DNA of 7,565 nt. It comes from Rhodospirillaceae bacterium CCH5-H10 (GTDB lineage: Bacteria > Pseudomonadota > Alphaproteobacteria > Reyranellales > Reyranellaceae). Positions within the stretch are counted from its first letter, which is position 1, and the number at the start of each line of letters is the position of its first letter. Below are positions 1-6,073 of the stretch, one piece after another. The translations under genes were made by a program, and so were the position numbers. The notes under the pieces are model-generated. The model made no database searches, was not told the DNA's origin, and saw only the letters and a list, made by a program, of their open reading frames with translations. The DNA lies in contig LSKJ01000166.1 of the NCBI GenBank assembly GCA_001557035.1, positions 1-7,565 on the forward strand, in the 5' to 3' direction.

Positions 1-1149
1 ATTCAAGACGAGCCGCACCAGCGGCTTGGTCCGGCTGATGTCGGACGGCGGCACGACGAGATAGAGGGTTGTCGGCCGTTCGTCCTCGACGAGATCACGG
101 ATGCGCCAGTCGCAACGGCGGGTCACCCGCGCCACCACAGGATCCCGGTATAGACCGAGGAACGACATTGCAGTCGACAGTACGCCCGAGCGTTCGTTCT
201 CGCTCTTGTTCAACAGCTCTCGCGCCGCCGACGCGATCACCGGATGAACACCCGCCTCGCCGAGGTGCGGCATCGTCATCATCGCCCGGAGGGTCGTCTC
301 CATCGGCCGCTTCGGATCGGACAGGAAGGCCGCGACGCCGGCCAGCGTCTTGTTTGGCTCGGCATACAGGACATGCAGGATCGCGCCGACCAGCAGGGCG
401 TGACTGGTTTTCTCCCAGTGGTTCCGTCGCTCCAGCGCCCCTTCGGGATCGACCAGGACGTCCGCAATGTTCTGGACGTCGCGGACCTCCCATTCTCCCC
501 GGCGAACCTCTAGCAGCGGGTTGTAGGCCGCCGATTCGGCATTGGTTGGGTCGAACAGCAGCACGCGGCCATGGTGGGCGCGGAAGCCCGAGGTCAACTC
601 CCAGTTCTCGCCCTTGATGTCGTGTACGATCGAGCTGCCCGGCCAGGTCAGCAAGGTCGGCACGACCAGCCCGACGCCCTTTCCGCTTCGCGTCGGCGCA
701 AAGCACAGGACATGCTCTGGCCCGTCATGGCGCAGGTAGTCGGAACCGAGCTTTCCGAGGACGACCCCATCGAGACCCAACAGCCCCGCATTGCGTGCCT
801 CGCGCACCGTCGCCCAGCGCGCCGAGCCATATGTGGCCACGTTCTTCGTCTCGCGGGCCCGCCAGACCGACATGCCGATCGCCACCGCGATCGAGATCAA
901 TCCTCCCGAGGCCGCGATGCAGGCGCCTTCGACGAAGATGGAAGGCGCATAGGCGTCATATGCATACCACCACCAGAAGAAGGCCGGTGGGTGGTAGACA
1001 GGAACGCCGGCGAGTTCGAACCAGGGCGGCCCGAGCTGGAGCTGATAGCCCAACCGCCAGGCCGTCCATTGCGTCGCCGCCCACAGGGTGACGAGCACGA
1101 TGGCGAAAACGAGGGTGATCTGTCCCCAGAGGATCTTGGTCGCGGACAT
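1..1149 (-). CDS. traG: TraG/VirD4-type conjugative coupling protein, N-terminal 383 codons
   Basis: Type IV secretion coupling ATPase, an inner-membrane protein that hands the relaxase-DNA complex to the mating-pair channel. The frame is open from ATG 1149 to position 1, so the gene runs off the left edge. Residues about 10-28 form a first membrane segment, and about 71-96 a second after a Trp/Tyr-rich periplasmic stretch (FFWWWYAYDAYAP at 57-69). The Walker A motif APTRSGKG is at residues 151-158, followed by the family-typical WPGSSIVHDIKGENWELTSG at 168-187. The last residues, SRTKPLVRLVLN, normally lie just before the Walker B LLDEFPALG block, which must fall outside the window. I see no strong Shine-Dalgarno, but MSATKILWGQ matches the usual start of this subfamily. 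In related elements traG is followed by trbB-trbI (off window) and preceded by a relaxase; here the upstream 600 bases hold no relaxase. Confidence 0.95.
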   Translation of the reverse strand, partial: MSATKILWGQITLVFAIVLVTLWAATQWTAWRLGYQLQLGPPWFELAGVPVYHPPAFFWWWYAYDAYAPSIFVEGACIAASGGLISIAVAIGMSVWRARETKNVATYGSARWATVREARNAGLLGLDGVVLGKLGSDYLRHDGPEHVLCFAPTRSGKGVGLVVPTLLTWPGSSIVHDIKGENWELTSGFRAHHGRVLLFDPTNAESAAYNPLLEVRRGEWEVRDVQNIADVLVDPEGALERRNHWEKTSHALLVGAILHVLYAEPNKTLAGVAAFLSDPKRPMETTLRAMMTMPHLGEAGVHPVIASAARELLNKSENERSGVLSTAMSFLGLYRDPVVARVTRRCDWRIRDLVEDERPTTLYLVVPPSDISRTKPLVRLVLN

Positions 1150-1323
1150 GCCAACGTAAAATCAGCCGGCCGAGCGTAGCTCTACAAGTGCAGCGGAAAA
1201 TGGAGCGATCGCTCGGCGGGATTGGCGTGCGATTCGGAAACTCGATCAGACCCCTCCCTGCCTTGGCTTGGCTTCTCTGGCCGGCTCCCCGGCAACCCTC
1301 TTACCTCTCACGAACACCAATGA

Positions 1324-1366
1324 CCGTGCAGGGCTGGAATCGAACCACCAACACTACGATTTTCAG
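1324..1366 (-). pseudogene. Relic of the 3' half of tRNA-Phe (GAA), possible attachment-site remnant
   Basis: Read on the minus strand, the segment starts with CTGAAAA at 1366-1360, which is the anticodon loop with GAA of tRNA-Phe. It continues through GTGT, then GGTGGTTCGATTCC (T-arm with T-loop, 1349-1336) and CCCTG. By memory this matches the 3' half of alphaproteobacterial tRNA-Phe with only a few changes. The 5' half is not tRNA-like: the bases before the anticodon loop do not pair with TCGTA, the T-stem carries a G-G mismatch, no D-arm is visible, and the terminal CCA is absent. It is therefore not a functional tRNA. A 3' tRNA half beside a conjugation gene is what an old att site of a tyrosine-recombinase element would look like, but no integrase is in the window. 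Confidence 0.45.
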
Positions 1367-1367
1367 G

Positions 1368-1386
1368 TGGCTGGGCCGCCCAGCCA
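1368..1386. repeat. 8-bp perfect hairpin with 3-base loop
   Basis: TGGCTGGG pairs perfectly with CCCAGCCA across the loop CCG. It directly abuts the tRNA-Phe-like relic on the side where the tRNA 5' half should be. No T-tract follows on either strand, so it is not a classical intrinsic terminator. It could be a recombination-site arm, a structured RNA element or chance. Confidence 0.5.
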
Positions 1387-1496
1387 AATCAACAGCTCAA
1401 CTAGCCCTCGCAACGTCTAAACCACCCCTCAAAGCCCTGTGAGTGTCGAAAGCCCCATGGAAGTACTCCCGGGGGATACCCTCGGCGCTCTGCTGA

Positions 1497-1607
1497 TCAC
1501 TTGTAAAGTGAACGGACCATATCTTTGGTCAGCATCAGGCCTTCGCTCGTTTGCCATCCGTCAGCGCCAACGTACGGACCTTTGTGAATGCCGATCACAT
1601 AGCTACA
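1497..1607 (-). pseudogene. Possible C-terminal remnant of a trypsin-like serine peptidase
   Basis: The minus frame ending at the TGA at 1499-1497 carries CSYVIGIHKGPYV and then SEGLMLTKDMVRSLYK at its very end. This resembles the end of V8/trypsin-like peptidases, where a strand ending VVGIH follows the GxSGGP nucleophile motif and a terminal helix follows a T/S-rich turn. A VSG is present ten residues upstream, but a proper GxSGGP block is not, and the frame further upstream does not look like protein. It lies in a stretch without an intact gene. I treat it as a weak resemblance rather than an identification; it could be non-coding. Confidence 0.2.
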
Positions 1608-1773
1608 CCTCCTACGCCCCGACACCCAGCCCCAACCATCAGTTGATTCGGGCGGGCATGTCGGCGGCCAACGTGACAGCATCGTGCTGGCATCGTCCGA
1701 TCACCAACAGGACCTATAGCGGCGCGACGTTCTGACCGATCCCGCGCGCGAGGGGCGACGCCAAGGTCCGGGC

Positions 1774-1938
1774 ATGCTGCTCGCCCCGCCCTTCACCATC
1801 TTCGACCAGATCGCGGCCTTAGGGCTCGAGGTCGAGATCTACTGCCACCAGTGCCATCACCGGGCCAAGGCCGACCCGGCCGGCGCGCTGCTGCGCGGCA
1901 AGCGATTCGTCGACGTGCGGTTCCGCTGCCAGCAGCTG
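1774..1938 (+). pseudogene. Small zinc-ribbon-like protein, 3'-truncated
   Basis: The first 55 codons resemble short alphaproteobacterial zinc-ribbon proteins that begin with a phrase like 'LGLEVxxxCxxCxHxAxxDP' and end with a second Cys pair. Here C24xxC27 is present in YCHQCHHRAKADP, and RFRCQQL at residues 49-55 has the third Cys (C52), but the fourth is missing where the sequence breaks. After about 1938 the frame stays open to 2211 only by running antisense through the abi-alpha gene, so that part is not a real tail. The start at ATG 1774 is tentative because there is no strong Shine-Dalgarno. The likely meaning is a gene cut by an insertion or deletion at 1936-1975. The function of the family is unknown to me. 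Confidence 0.45.
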
Positions 1939-1974
1939 ATAAGTCCGGGACATAATGATCAGGTGGGGAAATCT

Positions 1975-2796
1975 CTAGTCAGGATCTGCCTCGCCGACGA
2001 GATACAGAAGCTCGTCGCCCAAAGGAGTGCAAGTCCCTTGACCGATTTCGAGAGACACGTACGAGCCTTCGAAATACCCCGTGCTGAGTGTCCTGAAACT
2101 GATCAGGCCCAAGGATTCCAAGATGCCCAGATCGGTTGCGCGCTGAGGCACGGCTTCCCACGCATTCACGCGCTTGAATTTCGTGTGTGCTCTCGACGGT
2201 TCGATCGGTGAGACCGCGTCGATCGCGAGCAGGGCCGGACCGGCAGCCTCGACAATCGCCGTGACGATGTGCGGAGAGGGCACCTCGATCGCATTGAGCG
2301 CAAGCGGTGACTCGACCAATTCGCCAGCGCGGTCGTGGAGATCGACCGTGGTGCTCTCCTCAAACTCGAAGAGCTCAATGAGCAAGAGCGCTTGACGCCG
2401 ATTCATTTCAGCGAGAAGGGAAATGAAGCGCGGAGAAACGGCGTCTGTGGTGGCTGACGAAGCGAGAAGGTTGCCCCACATGCTGATCATGCGCTCGTCT
2501 GTCGGCTCTTCCTGGGAACCGCGCTCGAGCAGGGGCACGATGGTCTTGAGGGGAATGGCGTGCACGGGCTTGCTCTCGAGTGCAATCCGGTGCGCGGCCT
2601 TCTAAGCGATCTGGAGCGCCACGTCTTCGCGATGGAGCCGGATCATGTCGGCCCGCAAGCCGCGAGCCTCGGACCATGGACGTACAAGGTCTGTGAGTGC
2701 ATCGACCATGCGGCCCGCTGATTCTTTGGGAACCTCAGCCTTTATCTCCAGAGTCGCCTTCGCACCAATTTCGATCTTCACTGGTCCGTCAGACAT
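1975..2796 (-). pseudogene. Abi-alpha (DUF4393) abortive-infection-type protein with in-frame amber codon
   Basis: Members of this family (Abi-alpha, PF14337/DUF4393) are linked to phage abortive infection; their mechanism is not established. The gene starts at ATG 2796 (MSDGPVKIEIGAKATLEI), with a GGGGG Shine-Dalgarno about seven bases upstream, and would encode 273 residues, a normal family length. Codon 65 is TAG (2604-2602). The same frame resumes directly with KAAHRIALESKPVHAIPLK and then the conserved core PLLERGSQEEPTDERMISMW at 88-107, followed by GNLLAS and RFISLLAEMNRRQALLL. Because no frameshift is needed, this is a single nonsense change or a recoded codon. A GTG at codon 78 (2565) could restart translation and give a 196-residue product that contains the core. 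The gene lies on the same strand as the GNAT/DUF5131/tcmP cassette, 218 bases downstream of it. Confidence 0.75.
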
Positions 2797-2817
2797 GAGC
2801 GCCCCCAATAGGTGAGT

Positions 2818-2846
2818 ACTATACCGGAGATGAAGGGCGGGCCGAA
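2818..2846 (-). promoter_or_regulatory. Weak sigma-70-like promoter candidate for abi-alpha
   Basis: On the minus strand TTCGGC (2846-2841) and TATAGT (2823-2818) are separated by 17 bases, and the -10 box ends 21 bases before the abi-alpha ATG. The -10 is good and the -35 is poor. This is pattern matching only. Confidence 0.22.
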
Positions 2847-2955
2847 TCCGAGCTTCCAGGAGATTGAGGACGCCAAGTACCTGAAGCGGCTCTATGAGGA
2901 TCTGCACAGCCGGCGGCTGGCCGCCGCCGCGAGGCGCTACGCCACTTCCGGCTGA
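2830..2955 (+). CDS. Small 41-residue ORF of unknown function, possibly a gene tail
   Basis: ATG 2830 opens a 41-codon frame that begins MKGGPNPSFQEIEDAKYLKR and ends at TGA 2953-2955. It is rich in Asp/Glu and Lys/Arg and would form a helical, strongly charged peptide, so it looks more protein-like than the shadow frames around it. The frame opens at GTG 2813, immediately after an in-frame TAG. GGAG touches the ATG directly, which is too close for a normal ribosome site. It may be the surviving C-terminus of a larger gene. It runs head-to-head with abi-alpha and overlaps the candidate abi-alpha promoter. I do not recognise a family. Confidence 0.3.
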   Translation: MKGGPNPSFQEIEDAKYLKRLYEDLHSRRLAAAARRYATSG

Positions 2956-2995
2956 GCGTCAAGACGGCGGAAGCAGCGGGTTATCGGCTGTGCAG
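2902..2995. repeat. 11-bp perfect inverted repeat, 72-bp spacing
   Basis: CTGCACAGCCG at 2902-2912 is repeated as its reverse complement CGGCTGTGCAG at 2985-2995. It lies between abi-alpha and the GNAT gene. It may be a remnant of a small insertion or an operator; no other support. Confidence 0.4.
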
Positions 2996-3014
2996 CTCTT
3001 CCCGGCGAACTCAG

Positions 3015-3503
3015 TTAGGCTTTGGTGCCGATGCGCTTGACGTAGTGGTAAGCCGGCTGCCCCGAGAACTTGTCGGTTACCTGCTCCGGATTCGACGACA
3101 GTACCTTTTCCGCTATTCGCTTCGAAGGTTCGTTGTCGATACCTACGACTGCCTCGACGTAGAACGCCGACACGCCATTGCGACCAAGGCCAGCCTCGAG
3201 TTCAGCGAGCGCCGCAAGCATGGTGCACTGCGCTAGTCCCTGCCCGCGAAATTTCTCGGGAACCGCGCAGCCCATTTGAAAACAAGGCAAGCCGTCGAGG
3301 TGATCGACGGGCACCAACATCACGAGTGACGTTACGGTTTTCCCTTTCAGCCGAACGTAAGTAAATCGCGGCGAACCTGCTGGATGATCCAGATGCACGT
3401 GAATGTTCGGATCGAGGGCGCCCTTTTGAAGTGTGACGATGTCGGCGTCTAAAGCGGCTTGAAAAGAGGTGAGACCTTCCGCGGGATCAGTCATGCTTGG
3501 CAT
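3015..3503 (-). CDS. GNAT-family N-acetyltransferase
   Basis: This is a 162-residue protein of the GCN5-related N-acetyltransferase fold, which moves an acetyl group from acetyl-CoA to an amine; the substrate is unknown. The acetyl-CoA site is visible as CAVPEKFRGQGLAQCTMLAA at residues 79-98, with the (R/Q)GxG(L/A) loop RGQGLA at 86-91. It is preceded by the core strands VTSLVMLVP and FQMGCAVP and followed by FYVEAVV and NEPSKRIAEKV (124-134), the helix that packs on the cofactor in this fold. The start at ATG 3503 has a strong AGGGGGGAG just upstream; a second ATG at 3494 is too far from it. The gap from the DUF5131 stop is only 11 bases, so it is the last gene of that transcription unit. 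Length is normal and there is no sign of damage. Confidence 0.8.
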   Translation of the reverse strand: MPSMTDPAEGLTSFQAALDADIVTLQKGALDPNIHVHLDHPAGSPRFTYVRLKGKTVTSLVMLVPVDHLDGLPCFQMGCAVPEKFRGQGLAQCTMLAALAELEAGLGRNGVSAFYVEAVVGIDNEPSKRIAEKVLSSNPEQVTDKFSGQPAYHYVKRIGTKA

Positions 3504-3514
3504 GCGCTCCCCCC

Positions 3515-4261
3515 CTAAGCCGCAATCGTCGGAAACTCGCTCCAGACTTTGCCGTCTAGCGTTCTGCCCCGCTGCTTCTTGTTACGTCCGCCCCACTGTT
3601 TGAAGAAAAATGCAGTGCCCGAGCGCCGGCAGGCCGTGCGGATCTCGCGTACCCATGTTGGGTCCATTGGCCGCGCGCCAGGCCCCGACTCGCCGCCGAC
3701 GATCGCCCAGTCGATCGACGAGAGATCGACGCCGGCGACGGATCCGAGCAGAGGCTCGAGCGATACGAATCGGACGGCCGCCCGGGCCCCTCGAAGACCA
3801 TCAAGGCGATCCAGGTAAGCGGCGCTTTCGACGCTCGCCCCAAGCCAGACGTGGGGAAGCACGGGAAGGTCCCGCGTGAGCTCAGCCATGCGCTCCGGAC
3901 GCTTCGTCAGGATCTGGTAGGTATGACGCGGCGTTGCCGCCATCGCCTCCCACACGGCGGCGACAAACGACGCCGGCACGGCTTCCTGGAACAGATCGGA
4001 CATCGAGTTGACGAAGATCATGCGGGGCTTTCGCCAGCTCTTCGGAATCTCGAGGGCTTGCCGATCAAGGCGCACCGCGCCCGTCCACTTCGCGCGGCCA
4101 CCGCTCTTGCGCGTCAGACCGGCATACTTCGCCATGCCCATCGCCTCGAGGCGCGCGGCCATCCGCATGGCGTAGCAGTTGGTGCAGCCCGGAGACAGGA
4201 TGGTGCACCCGGCGACGGGATTCCACGTCGCTTCGGTCCACTCGATCGAGCTGGTTGCCAT
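3515..4261 (-). CDS. Phage Gp37/Gp68 (DUF5131) three-Cys-motif protein
   Basis: This is a 248-residue member of PF07505, full length for the family. The defining N-terminal block IEWTEATWNPVAGCTILSPG, followed by CTNCYA, places the three cysteines at residues 19, 26 and 29 (CX6CX2C), a motif considered related to iron-sulfur or radical-SAM-like centres. Further family landmarks are all present: MIFVNSMSDLFQE (81-93), YQILTKRPERM (115-125), VWLGASVES (138-146), RFVSLEPLLGSV (164-175), IDWAIVGGESGPGARPMDP (183-201) and FFFKQWGG (218-225). GGAAAGG lies seven bases before the ATG. The start comes one base after the tcmP stop, which points to co-transcription and translational coupling. This family regularly sits beside TcmP (TIGR04474); the reaction is not known. 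The gene appears intact although its partner is not. Confidence 0.92.
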   Translation of the reverse strand: MATSSIEWTEATWNPVAGCTILSPGCTNCYAMRMAARLEAMGMAKYAGLTRKSGGRAKWTGAVRLDRQALEIPKSWRKPRMIFVNSMSDLFQEAVPASFVAAVWEAMAATPRHTYQILTKRPERMAELTRDLPVLPHVWLGASVESAAYLDRLDGLRGARAAVRFVSLEPLLGSVAGVDLSSIDWAIVGGESGPGARPMDPTWVREIRTACRRSGTAFFFKQWGGRNKKQRGRTLDGKVWSEFPTIAA

Positions 4262-4262
4262 G

Positions 4263-5081
4263 TTACGCCTTTCCCTGATGGTAGGGCTTCAAGACACCGT
4301 TGGCGATTTTCAGCGCGAGAGGCTGCTGAGTCACGAACAGCAGGTGATACACGATAGCACCTTCGTTGTTGCGCATTACCAGCGGTGAAGAAACATGCTG
4401 GAATCTCGCGACATTTTTGAGGCGAGTGGCGAAAGCAGCGAGCAGGGCGTCGATCGACTGCTTCTCTTCGACGTCGCCGAATAGCGTCGCCTGGGGCGCA
4501 TAGGCAACTTGGCGCCAGGAATCATCTCCCCACATGTCCGTCAATCGAGCTGCGCCCGGCGGCGGGATCTTGCTCGGATCCTTTCGAAGGACATTCCGCT
4601 GTATGTCGAGCGTTGGGAAATTGATGAACCCCTCGATGGTTCCCATTCGGCCGGCCAGCTCTAGAACCTTCCAAGACAGGAGAATCTTGTACGGATCCAG
4701 GAAGCACAACGCCCGCTTCGACTCGCTGCGCCGGATAGATTCAAGGATCGGTGGCAGGATCTCATTTGCATCGCCGCAGTAGGCGACAGCCTGAACTCGG
4801 TCGACGCAGGCCAGGCGCATGGCCGCGGCCTTGTCGACGTCGAAGTCGACCAGATGGTACCCGTCGAAAGCCGGCTCGATCTCGAGGATCCGCCGCGCCG
4901 TTGTGACGACCTGGTCTTGACTCCCTTTCCGCAGCGCGACGCCGCCGCCCGTGAAGCCATCAATGTAAAAGCGCTTGAAGGGCTGGTTCTTCAGGGCGAG
5001 CGCGTAGGCCCTCGCATACTTCGTGACGATCTCAATCTTCCGCTCTGACCATCGCCCGATCTGGTCGGGCTTGAAGCCCAG
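4263..5081 (-). pseudogene. tcmP: Three-Cys-motif partner protein TcmP, start codon lost
   Basis: The frame reads about 272 residues of TcmP (TIGR04474), the usual partner of the three-Cys protein encoded directly after it. It begins near GFKPDQIGRWSERKIEIVTK and continues to YALALKNQPFKR. The architecture suggests a Rossmann methyltransferase-like fold: YIDGFTGGG (4967-4941, motif-I-like), HLVDFDVDKA (acidic loop after strand 2), YCGDAN (about 4781-4764) and CFLDPYK (4706-4686, in the place of a DPPY-type motif). Between the upstream in-frame stop (5117-5115) and ATG 4820 there is no ATG, GTG or TTG. ATG 4820 lies inside the fold after motif I, so a product started there should be inactive. 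The frame meets the 5'-truncated IS481 transposase at about 5073-5090, which also removed the promoter side. The C-terminus is intact and ends one base before the next gene. Confidence 0.85.
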
Positions 5082-5890
5082 CGCGAAGGCATGCCCGGCC
5101 TCCAGGACCGCAGCTCACGACCGAGGCGGCTCCACCGACCAACCCCGCAACCCGTCATCGAGTTTATCGAAGCCCTGCGCCGCCAGCGCCTGACCGGCAA
5201 GGCGATCGCTGTCGAGGTTGGCGTCTCGCCGGCAACGGTCAGCCGCGTGCTGCGACGCCTGGGCCTCAACAAGCTGAGCGCCCTGGCCCCTGCCGAGCCG
5301 GTGCGCCGCTACGAGCGGGAACACCCCGGCGAGATGATCCACATCGACATCAAGAAGCTCGGCAGGTTCGACCGTGTCGGCCATCGCATCACAGGTGACC
5401 GCACCGGCCAGAGCAACAGCCGCGGCATCGGCTGGGAGTTCCTGCACGTCTGTATCGACGACGCCTCGCGCGTAGCCTTCAGCAAGCTCATGCAGACCGA
5501 GCGCCAAGGCTGTGCCGTGGACTTCCTCGAGGCCGCGGTCGGCTACTACAAAAGCCTCGGCGTCACCGTCGAGCGCGTCATGACCGACAACGGCTCCTGC
5601 TACAGATCCCGTGCCTTCCGAGACGCCTGCAAGCTACTTGGCCTCAAGCATATTCGGACCAGGCCCTACACGCCCAAGACCAATGGCAAGGCCGAGCGCT
5701 TCATCCAAACATCCTTGCGGGAATGGGCTTATGCCCGAGCCTACGACACTTCAGGCCAGCGTGCCCAAGAGCTGCCCTTCTGGATCCATCGCTATAACTG
5801 GCATCGACCTCACGGCGGCATCAAGGGTAAAACCCCCATCAGCAGACTGGCCCTCGCCGAGGACAACCTGTTGAGGCTCCACACCTAGAG
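5082..5890 (+). mobile_element. Remnant of an IS481-family insertion sequence
   Basis: The element body consists of the truncated transposase only. The left end, with its terminal inverted repeat and the first part of the gene, is missing. On the right the terminase-like frame begins within three bases of the transposase stop, leaving no room for the usual right terminal repeat. I found neither inverted repeats nor a target duplication, so the element is probably immobile unless rescued in trans. Confidence 0.65.
5091..5888 (+). CDS. IS481-family transposase, N-terminally truncated
   Basis: This is a DDE/RNase H-fold transposase. Family members are about 310-320 residues and have some 50 residues of helix-turn-helix before the phrase GLQDRSSRP; here that phrase is at residues 3-11 of the 265-residue frame, so the first DNA-binding domain is gone. 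The second helix-turn-helix is kept (LTGKAIAVEVGVSPATVSRV, 34-53). The catalytic core is complete: D86 in HIDIKKLGRF, D166 in VMTDNGSC, and E202 in KTNGKAERF, with the 35-residue D-E spacing. It ends PISRLALAEDNLLRLHT, as expected. The frame is open upstream to a stop at 5046-5048, and transposase-like reading begins near 5082 (REGMPGLQDR). ATG 5091 has no Shine-Dalgarno, so expression is doubtful. It abuts tcmP on the left and a terminase fragment on the right. Confidence 0.9.
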   Translation: MPGLQDRSSRPRRLHRPTPQPVIEFIEALRRQRLTGKAIAVEVGVSPATVSRVLRRLGLNKLSALAPAEPVRRYEREHPGEMIHIDIKKLGRFDRVGHRITGDRTGQSNSRGIGWEFLHVCIDDASRVAFSKLMQTERQGCAVDFLEAAVGYYKSLGVTVERVMTDNGSCYRSRAFRDACKLLGLKHIRTRPYTPKTNGKAERFIQTSLREWAYARAYDTSGQRAQELPFWIHRYNWHRPHGGIKGKTPISRLALAEDNLLRLHT

Positions 5891-6073
5891 CGAAACCCCA
5901 AGACAGGTCTCATCGACCACGCGCCGCGCTGTAGCAAGGACTGTGCGGACGCCGTTGCCGGAGTAGTTCACGGTCTGACCTACGAGCGAGCCATCTGGGC
6001 ACACCATGGTGTGCCGACGCGCGGCGCCATCGAGAATGTCATCATCAAGGAAGAACGGTCGTTGGTTCTTTAG
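5891..6073 (+). pseudogene. C-terminal fragment resembling a phage terminase large subunit
   Basis: Sixty codons, open from the IS481 end to TAG 6071-6073, read NPKTGLIDHAPRCSKDCADA and then VAGVVHGLTYERAIWAHHGV. By memory this matches the C-terminal pattern of phage terminase large subunits, 'KVDHPxGGSKDvaDAlAGvvyxLt', which is part of the nuclease domain; the enzyme cuts and pumps phage DNA. Two positions look mutated: the usual GGSKD is RCSKD, and the following residue is Cys. There is no start codon and no upstream part, because the IS481 remnant abuts it. The overlapping minus frame (6220-5885) is antisense to it and ends at the IS junction. Identification rests on this one motif block. 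Confidence 0.5.

Larger units (their letters stand above)
1150..1773. other. Gene-poor stretch upstream of traG
   Basis: No intact gene is supported here. The stretch holds the tRNA-Phe-like relic, the hairpin next to it and the doubtful peptidase remnant, listed separately. A short GC-rich inverted repeat (GCCGG/CCGGC, 1280-1284 and 1289-1293) has no T-tract. Short open frames on the plus strand at 1188-1442 and 1439-1735 have no family resemblance and unconvincing composition. The traG promoter should lie here, but I see no clear -35/-10 pair. Confidence 0.6.

Noticed and set aside
69..1179. Several long open frames antisense or offset to traG (plus 69-617, 244-513, 571-1179; minus 95-706)
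   Set aside because: The continuous minus frame 1149-1 matches TraG throughout; the others are Arg/Pro/Ser-rich shadows of GC-rich coding DNA.
1368..1386. Hairpin as an intrinsic terminator
   Set aside because: No run of T follows the stem on either strand.
1439..1735. 98-codon plus frame
   Set aside because: No family resemblance, no ribosome site, biased composition.
1939..2211. Extension of the zinc-ribbon frame
   Set aside because: It is antisense to the 3' part of abi-alpha and adds no zinc-ribbon similarity.
2408..2677. 89-codon minus frame across the amber codon of abi-alpha, suggesting a frameshifted gene
   Set aside because: The true gene continues in its original frame on both sides of the TAG, so no frameshift is needed.
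3549..4388. Plus-strand frames opposite the DUF5131 gene
   Set aside because: Shadows of a gene with full-length family landmarks on the minus strand.
4263..4820. Treating ATG 4820 as the true start of TcmP (185 residues)
   Set aside because: The upstream frame carries the family's N-terminal block including YIDGFTGGG, so the real gene is longer.
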